From contig JACKQL020000027.1 in the NCBI GenBank assembly GCA_018296165.2, positions 62,001-126,000 on the forward strand: a DNA stretch of 64,000 bases, written 5' to 3'. Origin of the DNA: Termitomyces sp. T153. Taxonomy: Eukaryota > Basidiomycota > Agaricomycetes > Agaricales > Lyophyllaceae. The number at the start of each line of letters is the position of its first letter. Within the stretch, counting starts at the first letter, position 1. This document shows, in pieces, positions 45,293 through 57,769 of this stretch. The notes beneath the pieces were generated by a model that was given only the letters and a program-made list of their open reading frames with translations, had not been told where the DNA came from and searched no databases. Made by a program: the position numbers and the translations under genes.

Positions 45293-46691
45293 CTTCTTTC
45301 TTTCATATGGATCTTTCTTCGTCACGTCTTTAACGCACTCGGGATATAATTATCCAAGATTACCCATTGTGTGGCTCTTTGTCGATTATCTGTGACGAAG
45401 CTCGCGGTGGTGGCATGTTGGGGTGTGTTGATATGTTTTAATGTCATGGATGACGTGTTTATACTATCATCCGAAGCTTACTATGGCCTGCGTGGTTCCT
45501 ACATCCCCCGAGCTTATTTCAATGAAGGTCTGTTGCTCTCGCGGCCTCATCAACGATCGCGCCAATACAAGCGCCTTTCAGTGAGGTCAGGTTCGTCTCT
45601 TTCGATCGATCGCGGTAACCATGACTACTGGAAAATTCCTGTGTGTACTTAGCTCTTTCTGTAGCGACTTCGTCTCGTTGACATGCACGCCTCCTTTCCT
45701 CGACGCCTTGTTTTCGCATTGTTTTGATCAAACAGTGTCTGGTCCCCTCTACTAGTTCTTCACGCCCTTGAAACCAAGAAGCCTGGCGTCAGTGCTGGTT
45801 TCGACCAGAGGGACACTGTCGAGACACTGACAGCTGTCAGACTGGTATGTATTTTGATCTCTCATTTTCCGCACGGGCCGCCCATTCGGATCTTCACTTC
45901 ACGTTTTTAATGAAACACAACATACATAGGCTTGAGAGATAGACTTGAGTTATTTTTGGTGACAAAGTTGCATGATGTTGCGGTTGCTGTGGGTCAGCGT
46001 GTTTAAATGTTAAGATGGCCTCAAGTTCACCACGAAACTCGCACATTTCCATCTAGCTTTGCCTCCACTCATACCGGTTCATCATCTGGGGCGAGCAGGG
46101 TACTTACGGCCCCCGATCAACTTGTGACATTCTACATTCGTTCAAGTTGTACGGCCCAATGAAGTTTGTCCTTTTATAACGCCTCGGTGCCTGGTCTCTT
46201 GTGTTCAGCCGCGATAACTATGACAATTGGAGAAAACCCTTGTCATTACGATGAACATTTATTGCCACTAGCTGCTATGGGCTGTCATTGGCAATGTCCT
46301 GGTCCTGACCCCGAACACGATTTTTGCTACTCTATCTAGTACAACGCTCGTCGTCCTAACCTGCTATGGCCCATCACTATGCATCAAATCAGATCCTTTC
46401 TTGTGTGCGCACTTGGCAACACTACACAATACGTTTCCATGGTCAGATCTGGTATTTGAAGCAGCCTGAATCACAATGGTGTATGCTTATTTATTACTCC
46501 GTTAATATCTAAACTACAACTACGAGTTCAGCCTATCATGGTTAGCAAATCTTTACAAGTACATGACGCGCAGCGTGAAGAGGATGTATCATAAAAATAT
46601 GTACAGTGGTAAATGGTTAGATCTTTATGTGTAAACTCATCGTTGGAGAAGCGTATATTGACAAGGCATGAAATGACAAACAGCAAAAACC

Positions 46692-47767
46692 TCATAAGGA
46701 AAGGGCATGATTGGCAATAAGGCCACGCATTATGCGGGAGAGGTGTCGAGGGCGGATAATGGAAGCGGCTACGGTCAAGCTCGAGGAAGAGGCCTTCCTC
46801 TTAAGCTTGCATGTACCACTGCTCTTCGTCGAAGTGGCGGTCGGGGCACTGGTGGTGGTGGCAGTTCCAGAGGCAGATGTCCCTGAGGCAGATGTCCCAG
46901 TGGTGGCCGATCCACTAGACGAAGAGGAACCAGACACAAAGGCAGCAATGGGAGGGCCAGGGAAGGTATAAGGTGAGCCAGAGTTGAAGACGTCGGGGTC
47001 AAAGATGCCAGGGTCGCTGTCACTGTAGGCACCAGGGAAACTCACGAGCTCCTTGTCTGTGGGTGCACCAGTCTGGCTACCACCGACGGTGAACTGAGAG
47101 CAGGAGGGATAGAATTCCGCGCCACCCATGGAGGTCGCGAGATGGAGAGCGATGATCTCATGGCGAATCAAGTAGTTTCCCGGAGCAAGGGTGTCTGGGA
47201 GTGTCACTCTTACGGGTTGGCCGGCCACTGAAGAATAAAGTCAGATATAGTGACAGGTTTATATAAAAATACTTACTGATGTCGGCCTGGATCCAGTCAC
47301 CACTCGCATTCCGACCCTGTTGATCGATCTTGAACCATTTTGCTTTGGTGGAATCGAACTTGTCGCAAGTCGTACTTCCACAAGAAGCCATGTACGTCAT
47401 CAATGGACCAGTGTTATGGGGCCACTGAGCAACCAACCAGTCAGGATGAAGTATAACGAAGTAAAGCACAACTCACGTTTTCACCGTCTCCAGCGTCCCA
47501 AGTAAATTCAAGCTTGCTGCCCGGCATGGCATTGCCGACATCCGTGGCAGGATGAGGAGCGCCGGACCCACAATTCACGTCTGGGTTCGTGGCACCCTTC
47601 ACAGGGGACGTGGTGCTAATCAGGCGTACAATTGAGGGATTCTCATCGCCGTTAGGAGTATTTCCCTTGTAGACCTTGCCATCCACGGTGATTCGGGAAA
47701 CAAAGCCGTGTGCAAGTGCAGAGGTCGCGAAAGCGACAGGGAGGAGGATCGAAGGTATGAACTTCAT
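46692..47767 (-). CDS. AA9 lytic polysaccharide monooxygenase, copy 2
   Basis: This is a tandem paralogue of 43192-44274 with the same role and exon plan: 47477-47767, 47277-47424 and 46692-47227, totalling 324 aa. The signal peptide ends SALA at residue 19, and mature His1 starts HGFVSRI. WPHNTGP, YLIRHEI and GGAEFYPSC are all present, so the copper brace and axial Tyr are intact. The 5' half differs more (for example YKGNTPNGDENPSIV and TWDAGDGEN), while the C-terminal linker is almost the same. The most variable parts lie in the first exon. Confidence 0.93.
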
Positions 47768-49950
47768 TTTTGCTGTAGCAGAGAAGTGTGCGTCGGAATA
47801 GAAGTTGTGAAGCTTGTTTAAAGTCAATCAAGGAGTGGGGGAGGAGAACCTAGTCGTCGCTCAGCGGGAGACGGAGGCGTATAGCTCGTAAACTGCTAAA
47901 GAAGGTGATATTTTGGTAGTTATTCGGCTTCTTCAGCTGAGGGCTTATATAGGTCCACGGTGGTCAAGGAGCACCATTGTGGGTTCTTTACATTTTCTTT
48001 TTATTGTCTGTCAAAACCGAAGGCCACAACGCGCGTGCCTACAGTCTATTTTTACATAAGATATCCATCAACAAACACTCCGAAAAATTGCTATATTTGG
48101 AAATGTGCGACCGGACAATAGGTCAAATCGCATTGTTTTTGACGGGGTCTATAGCTCTCCTTGAGCCACATACGTCGCCTATCGAAAGTCACCACTGTTC
48201 ATACTGTCCCTAGCAACAACAGCCCAATAACCCTCTGTCATGGATTTTCGCACTATCAAAAAATTTGCAGATGGGCCGACGCCGGCCGGCTACACCGATT
48301 TTTGCCCCTTCGAAGTGACCACTTGACTTCAACGCCCATTCCCACATTGATCCATGAGGCTTGAGCGGTTGGTCGGGAACCAATCGCGGAGCGGTGTAAG
48401 TACTCATGGAGTACACGTTTCCAACGATACTGGCCGCGAGACGACATTGTACAACCATGGATGATAAGATTCATATGCGCGAGTGTCCTCTGACTGTAAC
48501 TCTCCCGCGGTAACTACGCATATTTGTGATGCTATGCTGCTATAACCACGACATATCAAGGTACCCGGAACTCTATTTCAGGCAAATCGACACCGGCGTC
48601 TATACCCACTATTCTTTTCGCGACGCCTTGTTTTTTCTTGCATTGTCCTTTGAATGAACAACGGACATTCGCTACCCTCGTACCTTACGCTCTTAAACTT
48701 GACTGTACTAAAGATAACTGCAGATGTTTTCAAGGATGCTGTTAGGCTTATATCATACACCTTTCATCGACGACCAGTTTCCGCGTTGTCCAGGTTCCTC
48801 GTATGCATCGTTCTTCCGTCGTTCAACGCGCTCGACATAAAATTGACCAATTCCATGGAGAACAGATTGGTTGGTCTTTGTTGTATATGACTCTCGTTCA
48901 TCTTGACAAAGTCCGAGGTTGTGGATTATTGGGGGTGCCATAGGACAGATATGTCTTAATGTCAAGATGGCTTTCTACTATCAAACAACATTCAAAACAC
49001 GTTTTCACCCAGTTTAATTTGTTCATTTAAAGGTTAGTACCTGACTTAAGCCTCCACGGTCCCTACATCCTCAATCTGACGTATGTTCATCCAGGCTTGT
49101 TTCCAATGAACTTCTCGCGGCCTCAACAGCGATCCCGAGAACACTAGCGCCTCGGTTATTCAGGCTGGTCTCATTTGGTCTATCGCGGTAATCATGACGA
49201 CTGGCGAGTTCTTGTACTTTGTTCTTTCCCCTAGGCGCTCAACGACCTCGTCTTGTTGATTTCGTATTGTCTTGACTAGACAATGGATGTTCCTCTCTGC
49301 TTTTACTCCACGCTCGAAACAAAGAAGCATGCATTGACAACAAGTACGGTTGTTTTCGACTCAGAGGGACTCCGTCAGACTGGTATCTTGATCTCTCATA
49401 CACCTTTTGTCGACGAGAAATTTGCGCATTCCATGGACTGCCCATATGAATTTTCTTATTCTTCACGCTTCAAGTTTCGATCGTAACACAACATAGGCTC
49501 TATCAGAAACAACAATGGCGCTTGTTGATTTTGGTCGTGTTGGCGTTGCTCGGCGTGGGCTCGGCGTGTTTCAGTGTGAATGTTAATATAGCCCCTCTAC
49601 CAGCAGCCTCACCTTTAAGACGCGTTTCATCGGCTTGACATCGACTCCGCTCGAGTTCATCATCCGACTCCGGACGTGATACTTTCGGTCCCCGATCGAC
49701 CGGCATATGGCTCACTCAAGCTTGTCCCGACGAAGCTTATTACATTTTTATTGACTTCCGGTAATAGGACGACTTTATCATCACGCCTCGGTCGCTGGTC
49801 TCTTTTGCTTTATCACGATAACAATAACAATTGGGGAAGATCCTTGTAATTACGTCGAGCGTTCATTGTCTCTGGCGCCCACAGCCTTATATGTATTCGA
49901 CCTCGGTTCGTGGGTGTTGAGTGAGCTTCTTTACAGCCAAAGGGATCGTC
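47768..49950 (-). promoter_or_regulatory. Upstream region of AA9 copy 2, second duplicated unit
   Basis: This contains the TATA box (47944-47952) and blocks shared with 44275-46499 in the same order. Like that region it has an internal pair (about 48585-49215 and 49225-49855). No coding sequence is recognised; reading frames are not conserved between the duplicated blocks, which argues against hidden genes. Confidence 0.6.
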
Positions 49951-51035
49951 ATTGTTGATACTAGTAGTCACGACAAGCTCAGGCTTTGTATAAGTACGTA
50001 ATGGAGTCCTATATAATAATTTGTCAAAGACTGTTCCGTATAAGAAACATTTTTATGCTGTTAGTCTTTTCATGGATCCTTATTTACAAGTATACATGTA
50101 CCCCAGATCGCTCGACGAGCTGATAGCTATTTTTGGTATGAGCCCTGCCTGGCCTTCATGATCCGATTACTTGAAAAAAAATTTCTCGGACAACATTCAG
50201 GCTTAAATTCGAGTTGAAATTGAAATTGAAGAACGACCAAGCAACTTCCAAGGCCTTCCAAGATTTTTGGGCCCTGGACAATAAAGGGGTGAGACGGAAG
50301 ACAGCGGAGTCCAGCATCTTGGCAACATCCGGACCGATTTCAAGCCGTTGATCCTAATACTCTCCATGCTGCTGCATCAGTTTCTTTGCATTGGCAATCT
50401 GCACAAGAGTGGACGAGTGGCGTAACTTTACTTTATCGGAAATTTCATTTCATCCAGTCAAGTAAGAAGAAATTTTTATGGTGATTGCCTTTCTGGTTAA
50501 CACGTTTGGCACTTCGATCAGAGCTATTGAGTATCGATAAAGTAGCTCTCGTTTTTGTTCAAGTTGCTAGTTTTTTCGATAACAATAGCCGCATGGGGAA
50601 CGATCTCATCACCTCGATTTGGAAATCTATACATCGGCTGAATTGAGTCGTCTAAGTCTCGCTGCGTTTCCCCGATGAGTCTGACATGCAACCGTTTACA
50701 ATTTACAACATAGAAAATATGTTGTGGGTTCCTAATCGAGCGCTTGTATGAAGAGAGTTCATGCTGTAGAAGAGTTCTGACCCCCACAAGTTCGGTGATA
50801 ATTGTGGGGATAAATTTTGATGGTACCTAAACAAAGTCTCTTGGCTTGACTTTTGATGCGGAATCTCACGGACGACTACGCACTCGCGCTGACGAGTAAA
50901 AACGAAATTTTCCGCTAAACTCGTGTGCCGACTGTTAAAGTAAAGCCATAAGTAGCCGCCCATGCTGTTACAGCTGTCCCGCATTTCCCCTCCTTCGGCC
51001 GCCTAGCGCCCCATACCCCACACGCAGACGTAATC
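49951..51035. other. Intergenic region before the MFS gene
   Basis: No gene, repeat partner or RNA gene was recognised in about 1.1 kb. It is unique sequence between the two divergently transcribed genes (AA9 copy 2 leftward, MFS rightward). The MFS promoter should lie in the last few hundred bases. No clear TATA box is seen there. Confidence 0.4.
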
Positions 51036-52904
51036 ATGGTCGAAGCTGAGTTTGCCCACAAGGGTGGCGACGTAGAGGCGCAGACTACTCCCGCCCAGAC
51101 CATCGTTGAGACTTCATCGACCGAGAAGGTGCCTCTTGATGATTTGGCTCAGAAGGAGGGGTTCAAGCTTGTGGAGTTCGAATCAGGGAAGGGAGAGGAC
51201 CCCAAGGAGTGGGACTCGAGAAAGAAATGGTATGTTCGCATGCATCTTCTGGTCGGCTGCAAAGGCGAATGACTGACAACAACTCTTGCCAGGTTCATTA
51301 CCCTCTCCACTTCTTTTCTCTGCTTAACAGTTGCCATTGGGAGTTCTATTATCACCGGAGAGTGAGTTTCGAGATTTTCATGCCTTGTATTGAGGCTGAT
51401 CGTTTCCCAACAGTATGGAAGGCGCATCCAGAGACTTGCATGCTTCACAAGAGGTCATTAATCTTACGGTGTCATGTTTCGTCCTTGGTTTTGGGATAGG
51501 GTCAGTCCATATCTTTTCTTATGATCATCGCTAACCAAATTCTATTGCTCTAGTCCTCTGTTCTTCGCTCCCTTATCAGAAGTTATTGGCCGGAGACCGA
51601 TATACTGCGTTTCAATATTCTTCTTCTTCGTCTTCACAATTCCTTCGGCACTCGCAAAAAATGCTGCTACCCTTGTCGTTGGCCGTCAACTTGCTGGTCT
51701 CGCTGCTTCTGCACCAATTGCTAACGTCGGTGGAACGATCTCTGATATCTGGGCCATCAAAGAGCGTGGTATTCCCATGGCTATCTTCTCCGGGACCATT
51801 TTGTCAGCATCTTCGCTCTTACTTTTTCCCCTGTATAACTCAATTTATTTTGTTCCCTACTATACAGCCTCGGTCCATGTCTCGGTCCAATCATGGGGAG
51901 CTGGATCGGACAGCGCGCAGGATGGCGATGGATTTACTGGGTGCTTTTGATCCTTATTGGCGTTGTGTTCGCCCTTACCATCGTTGTACCCGAGACCTAC
52001 GCTCCAGTCCTCTTGAAGAAGAAGGCAGAACGCCTGCGTAAGGAGACTGGTGACGATAGCTACACCACCCGGGCCGAAATGGACCGTCTTCCTTTCGCGT
52101 CGACGCTCAAAGTCGCTCTTACGCGTCCTTTCATCATGATGGTCATGGAGCCAATCGTTCTTTTCTTCTCTTTCTGTACGTCGTTTGATTGATTCTCGCG
52201 CATGAAGTCTTACTGACGCTATATTCATCAGATCTTTCGTTTGTGTACTCCTTGCTTTACCTTCTATTCTTCGCCTTCCCTATCGCCTTTGCACACGTAC
52301 GAGGTTGGTCCATGGGCATGACCGGTACATCGTTCGTTAGTATCATGCTCGGTATCCTCGTTGCGCTCGCCGGTCTTCCGTACCAAGAAGCGATCTACCG
52401 CCGAGTCACTAAGGACGGCAACTTCCCTGAGGCTAGGCTCTACCCTATGTTGTCTGGTTGCATGTACGTTCATTTTCCATACCATACCATGATCGTCCTA
52501 AGCTCACGAAATCTTCCTACAGACTTCTCCCCATCTCCCTATTCATCTTCGCATTCACAGGCGGCAACCCTGCCGTTCACTGGGTCGTAGTTTGCCTCTC
52601 CGGCGCCTTCTTCGGCATCTCCATGATTCTCATCTACGTCGCCGCCAACAGCTACATCATCGACTCATACTCCACCTTCCCTGCCTCCGCTATGGCCGCT
52701 AAAACTCTCATGCGATCAATCATCGGCGCTACGATCCCGCTCTGGGTAGACCAGATGTTCGGGAACATTGGAATCCAGTGGGGAGGTCTGTTGCTTGCGC
52801 TGATCTCATGCGTGATCACTCCGATTCCGTTTGTGTTCTACTTCTATGGTGAACGCATTAGGTCAAAGAGTCGCATGGCCAGTAAGGCAAAGAGGGTTCG
52901 ATGA
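51036..52904 (+). CDS. MFS transporter, DHA1 drug/polyamine type
   Basis: This is a proton-driven exporter type of the major facilitator superfamily, expected in the plasma membrane. Seven exons join in frame: 51036-51229, 51293-51361, 51414-51500, 51554-51802, 51868-52175, 52232-52463 and 52523-52904, giving 506 aa. All six introns are 52-65 bp with GT-AG ends. The first 65 residues are hydrophilic (EWDSRKKW before the first helix, as in polyamine/fluconazole-type carriers). Motif A is LSEVIGRRPIY (about 124-134), and LGPCLGPIMGSWIGQRAGWRW follows in helix 5. The central cytosolic loop is KKKAERLRKETGD. Hydrophobic segments fit twelve helices. Substrate cannot be told. The gene looks intact. 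Confidence 0.93.
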
Positions 52905-53340
52905 ACCAATGGCGGTAATATTGCTCATTAAATTAATGATCATGCCACTTACTTACCCTCACGTAAAACGTCCGTTGGACACACGCACGACACACTTTAC
53001 TGAACTCCCTTCCTTTCGAGCACATTTATTACTCTTTTTTCGTAATCATTTCATTGAGTGGATTACATCGGATAGAACACAAGTATCATCGGATAGATAT
53101 AATTATTGCACATCGATGCGACACATGCTATTTCAATTAGAGGTCATCTGTAGCGTTCAATGTAATACACAAGTTAGAGAACAAATGTATGGTATCTAGA
53201 AGTTCCTGCATGGTGATAGCCAAAAGTATCGAAGAATGATAATTGTAGCCTGAATGAACCGTGTTCTTTCCCCTGCATCAGTATTAAAACTCTGGGTGAC
53301 GTATTTCAGGAATTTCATACTCTGTGCGATCTTTGTTTGT
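52905..53340. other. 3' flank of the MFS gene
   Basis: AT-rich non-coding sequence. No gene recognised. Confidence 0.4.
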
Positions 53341-53580
53341 TTTCAAGTCAACTTTTTCGTCCCTAAGCAGTTTATGCAAAAGATCTGGCATCCATCTATG
53401 ATTATCTAAAGACGTCAGTGGCCACGTAGATGGGAGTCGTCCCAGTTTAAACATGGATCAAGTTCCTCGGGATTAGTGTACCGCTGTAATAAAAATAGGT
53501 GCATCTTTCGCAAGATGACACGAATCCCCTTAGTACGGAAGCGCGCTTCTCGGAAGATCGAGTCTTCAAAGTGCCACAGA
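53341..53580 (-). pseudogene. Decayed C-terminal copy of a FunK1-type kinase
   Basis: The minus strand encodes REARFRTKGIRVILRKMHLF and LLQRYTNPEEL, and further on LDNHRWMPDLLHKLLRDEKVD. These parallel GEARFSNHGIRTVLRRMRF, LCQRYIDPQSV and LDDCNWLPNLLNAALDDDKID in the neighbouring kinase (53913-54422). No start, no kinase core and no full frame remain. It is a tandem duplicate reduced to its last domain segment. Confidence 0.7.
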
Positions 53581-53912
53581 CCTAATCTGCGAAACTAGGA
53601 AGCCATTCTACCTTCCTCAGGCACTACAAACTGTTAAACTTATGGAACAATGACTTCCAACGTTCACGTGCTCCTTGTCAGATATATTTTAAGACATGTT
53701 CGCCAGTACAACGATATAGATCCATTCTGTGGCGCGCTAATCAGTCGAAATGGTCGTGAGAATTGTGTGCGTGATAGCAAGAATAGGCAGGAATGAGATA
53801 GCCATGTATACGTATATATACAAACGAACCACGGTCGGTTCAATTATCCAGTGAAGTTGATTTTTCAATATTGCGAGATGCAGACTGCTTTCCGCCGTGC
53901 GTTCGAGGTGAC

Positions 53913-55139
53913 TCACACAAGTACGTGATTTACATGGCCCTTGTTGCACTCCCAATCAATCTTATCATCGTCAAGAGCCGCGTTCAAGAGGTTCGGTAGC
54001 CAGTTACAATCATCCAGGGCCTTCAACGCTTCCGTCTTCTCGACTTCTGCTGCTTTACGCTGAGCCTCAAATTCCTTATCATCTTCAAAGACAGATTGAG
54101 GATCGATGTACCGCTGACACAAGACGAATCGCATTCGTCGTAAAACGGTTCGAATTCCGTGATTGGAAAATCTTGCCTCACCATTCAAGACACCCGATTC
54201 CATATTCGAACGCCTCACATGAGGATCCTTATCTATAGGATCAAAGTTTTCGCCCAACATGTAAGTCAGCGCGGTAGATTTGAGTTCATGAGCTGTATAT
54301 CGCAGTGCCATCCAGAGCATGAGATGGTAAACTGATTCGACGTCATCAATCCGATCTTGGGTTAATGGCTTTCCAGTTTCATTCATCTGCACCGATCGGA
54401 TCGAGAGGAACTGCCAGGTACCCTTTGATAACCAAATGAGTTCATTACGAGAGGAAAACAATGGTTTACCCATACCATTCGCTCAGGCTGTACCTCTGTG
54501 GACTGAACATAGGCCAAAGTTAAATCCAGAGAAAGGTCCCAGTCGATCAGATAGCCTTCGACTGTCCCGGCTGCATTCCGCTTGAACATGATATTTCTGT
54601 TGCTGATATCAGGGTGAAGAAATTTGGCCGACGTAGCTGCCTTGCTATGAGCTACAAGCAGTTACATCGTCATCAGTCGAAAGAACATCTCTTGATTTCA
54701 GCCAATCACATACCTATCGAAGCGTCTCGCAAGACAACGGCCAACTCCCGCGTGACACCAAATTCCTTCAGTGTAAACGGCCAGTACTCGGCGATGATAC
54801 GGTAATGGCGAAGTGTGCGCAAAATGAGCTCGAGAGGATTTATCGCCTTGTCGAGTCGCTGCGTTTGTCTGGTTTGTTGAGGATCCTTTTCCTTGCCAAC
54901 ACCATGGTAGACTCCCGGATCATTTGGGACCTGATATCTGTGAAGCCTCGCATCGATCTCGTGTCTATACTTAAGAGTAGGAGAGGCAATAAGCCAACTG
55001 ATTTTCAGCAGAACAATCATATGTTCTTCAGGCAGTACGCTTTGATGCACCGCGCGTCGAACGTCCGATTGGAGAGGCAGGTCCAGAGGCAGGTCGTCCG
55101 AGATGATGTTGTTCGGAGTCCGGACAGAGATGTTATAGA
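53913..55139 (-). CDS. FunK1-type protein kinase, N-terminus unresolved
   Basis: FunK1 kinases are a fungal expansion of protein-kinase-like proteins, numerous in mushrooms. Exons read leftward: 54714 to about 55139, 54476-54652 and 53913-54422, with introns 54653-54713 (61 bp) and 54423-54475 (53 bp). Motifs are EYWPFTLKEFGVTRELAVVLRDA, the catalytic-loop LHPDISNRNIMFKR (HRD replaced by HPD), the DFG-equivalent GYLIDWDLSL, then RMGTWQFLSI. The C-terminal extension has SVFEDDKEFEAQRKAAEVEK. About 371 aa are supported; an in-frame stop near 55142 and the LTR of element H at 55306 lie upstream, so the usual N-terminal region is missing or in an unseen exon. Possibly truncated. Confidence 0.75.
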
Positions 55140-55305
55140 GAAGTCAGGATTGGATTCGCTGGCGGTATTTCACCAAGCATCGATTATTTGTTCGCTAGAA
55201 GAAAAGGTACAAGTGTACTTGTATAATTCAAGTTGCCGATATCCGCGTCAATTCCACTGGGTCAAAATGGCATTGACCTGCACGATCAGATTTCTGTAAC
55301 GCTAT

Positions 55306-56153
55306 TGATACGTCTGTCTCATGACATGAGACAGGCAAAAAGTATTACATACCTTGGAGTGCTCAATATACCTTAAAAACTGACTGAAAACTGTAAGTCA
55401 GGAAATGCTGAAAACTGTAGGCATTGAGCACATACCAAAAATAAAAAAAAAACCAATGAACCCAAAAAGCCCAGCTGAAAAGAAAAGCAGCCAGTAATGA
55501 GCAACCGATGATGAGGGAAACGTAGAATAAAGATCACGCACTGATTGCCGATGGGCAGCAATGCTCGGCAGATCCAGCTACTTGGCTACCTGAGCATCTA
55601 TTTTTGTAAAAATCCTTGAAACCCTTTGAAAATGACATCCCTACAACAAATCAACTGGCAAAAGTTTGGAACCTATGTCAAGCAAGGTAACAAAGTAAGG
55701 AGAAGCTGGAAGCAGAGAGCAGAGGAGAGAAAGTTGAAAACCAGCAATAATAGGGCCAAAAACCTGTTAATGGTAAACTGGCCTACAACATACCCGACCA
55801 GCCACAAAAACATGCAGATAGCATGTTGGTCCATGCACCAACAACAGGCTATAAAAGGAGGAGGATTTTGAAGGAAAAAGACAGGCAATCTACATACCAT
55901 GGCTCAGAGATACCCCAGGGAGCAGATCTCTTAGGCCTATGAGTTATTAGTTGCTTTGGGATCAGTTTAATATACTATTGAGCCCATTCATTTGTGTGAG
56001 ACTGTCTCAATCATTAAATCAAATCATAAAAATATCAATCCTTGTTCTACACTATGTGGGATTGTGTGTAACTAAGCCCTCGAACAAACTGTGAATAGAA
56101 AGTTTGGTCAGTTGATCTTAACATTAATGGCATCAAACTTACATTTTGCATCA
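55306..56153 (+). repeat. 5' LTR of element H
   Basis: 848 bp from TGATACGTCTGTCTC to TTTTGCATCA. It contains a TATA box (TATAAAA, 55850-55856). The 5' end holds a palindrome, TGTCTCATGACATGAGACA (55315-55333). CpG sites are better kept than in the 3' LTR. Confidence 0.95.
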
Positions 56154-56155
56154 TC

Positions 56156-56170
56156 TGGAGCCCACTACAA
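56156..56170 (+). other. tRNA-type primer-binding site, element H
   Basis: Two bases after the 5' LTR the sequence reads TGGAGCCCACTAC, a typical TGG start pairing with a tRNA 3' CCA end. No complementary block was found in the H LTR, in contrast to elements A, C and D. Confidence 0.6.
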
Positions 56171-56355
56171 GGGGCTTTTGTTGCACAAAACTCACTTTTG
56201 GATTTCCTTGAGGAAGTCCAACCCTTGTGAAACATTAGTTTTGCACCACCTGGGTCTTGGCCCAAAACACCAGAAGTTATTGCAACCAAGGTGAAAAACT
56301 CTGTTACATTAAGGACAAGAGAAATTAGGGCCAATAGCAGTGGTTCAAAGTCCTT

Positions 56356-57498
56356 TTGCCTGACCCTGAAACCTTACTCAGAAGAAGAAAGCTTCAGACT
56401 GAGAAAGTAATTTCAAGCTCACCAAAAGAACTGTGCCCTACTACTCAACCAGTTTCTACTACCTCAATTATGGAGCAAAATATCAGATATAAACTACCAC
56501 TGCCTGATAGCAGGGATGCACCTAAGTTTAAGCACACTGAGCTCTCTGAGGTTTGTTGCTTTTTACAAAGGATGATCTCTCTGTTTGAGCATGCTGGGAT
56601 TCAAGGAGATAAGCAAAGGAAAAGGAGAATCTTGGAGTATGTGGATGCTCAGACTGAACAGAAATGGCTGGGCTTTGATTCCTTTGGAGATGACTATACT
56701 TGGTCTGCTTTTGAGAAAGAGATCAAGGAGTCTTATCCAGAAGCAGTGGATGACACAGGTAGTGTTGCAAACCTGGACAGAATCTGCAGAGAACATGCCA
56801 GACTTAGTAGGAATGACACCACAGAGATCCATTCTCTGATAAGGAAATTTAGAGCTGAGGCTAAGAAGTTGGCTAAGGTCACTGGGAATGGGTCTCTGGC
56901 AGACAAATTCCTGGGATGCTTTACACCAGCTTTTGGAGATGTGATTGAGGAGAGGTTGATCAGTAGATGTGGCCACTACAAAGACCCTGCTAGAAATAGG
57001 CACAAGGACAACAAATATGACCTATCAGAAGTGCTGACAGTAGTGGGGACCTTGATAGATGGTGCTACTATAAGGAGCTCTAGAGATGAGAGAGTATAGA
57101 AAGTGGAAACTAGTAGGGAGAACATTAAGGAGGAGGAAGTGGAGGAGAAAATGGCTCATCTACAAGATGTTGTGGTTACCATTGGGAAACAAATGGGGAG
57201 CATCCAGAGTACCATGCAAGCTTTGCAAGCTGGTCAGTTGGACATGCACAATACCTTCTTGAATGCCAAAGGGAGCCAGGGTATAAGGGCAGAAGGGCCT
57301 CTTACATTTCCAACTTCTGGGAGAAGTGGTGTTACTTGCTTCTATTGTTGGCAAACTGGACATAGAATCTCAGAGTGTGAAGTTATCAAGGGAGATGTAC
57401 AAAAGGATGGATCATCCTGTTGGAAGGGAGAGCCAGACTGCCCAATGGTGCTCCTTTACCTAGGGATCCTGCTGGTATATCTCCTCATGCTAGACTAG
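56356..57498 (+). pseudogene. Element H Gag with CCHC knuckle (one stop)
   Basis: The first frame (56356-57099, 247 aa) has a capsid-like LPLPDSRDAPKFKHTELSEV, RRILEYVDAQTEQKW and LDRICREHARL. A TAG at 57097-57099 separates it from the second part (57103-57498) in the same frame, which holds CFYCWQTGHRISEC, a C-x2-C-x4-H-x4-C knuckle. The stop could be a mutation or a read-through site. Confidence 0.85.
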
Positions 57499-57769
57499 CA
57501 CAAGTACATGATAAGCAAGTGAACATGTACTTTCAATGGCCAGAAGATGACCCTCCAGAGACAGTCACTTACTCTACCTATGTAAACTCTGCTAGAGACA
57601 CAAGGGATGACATGCTAGAGTGCATTCAATATAAGGAGTCAGACCACTTGGGGGACTTGGAGAAAGGTTTCAATAAGATGGCTGAGATGCTCAGTGTGTT
57701 AGTCAACACAAGGAATACAGCTAGTCCTGAAGGACAGAAAACTTCCTCTAAGGATTTTTAAATGACTCA

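Larger units (their letters stand above)
44275..46499 (-). promoter_or_regulatory. Long upstream region of AA9 copy 1, internally duplicated
   Basis: These 2.2 kb have no convincing gene. They align in blocks with the region upstream of AA9 copy 2 (47768-49950). Within this region, about 45060-45660 resembles 45670-46255: shared CGACGCCTTGTTTT, TTTCGA.CAGA.GGAC..GTCAG and CGCG(G/A)TAAC.ATGAC blocks. So a roughly 600-bp unit was itself duplicated before the gene duplication. Confidence 0.65.

Noticed and set aside
45371..45652. Plus-strand open frame of 93 aa between the AA9 genes
   Set aside because: The homologous block upstream of AA9 copy 2 does not keep the frame, and no motif is seen. 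It is treated as duplicated upstream DNA.
55373..55561. 62-aa hydrophobic minus-strand frame found in both H LTRs
   Set aside because: It is identical by LTR duplication, starts in no promoter context and has no recognisable family.
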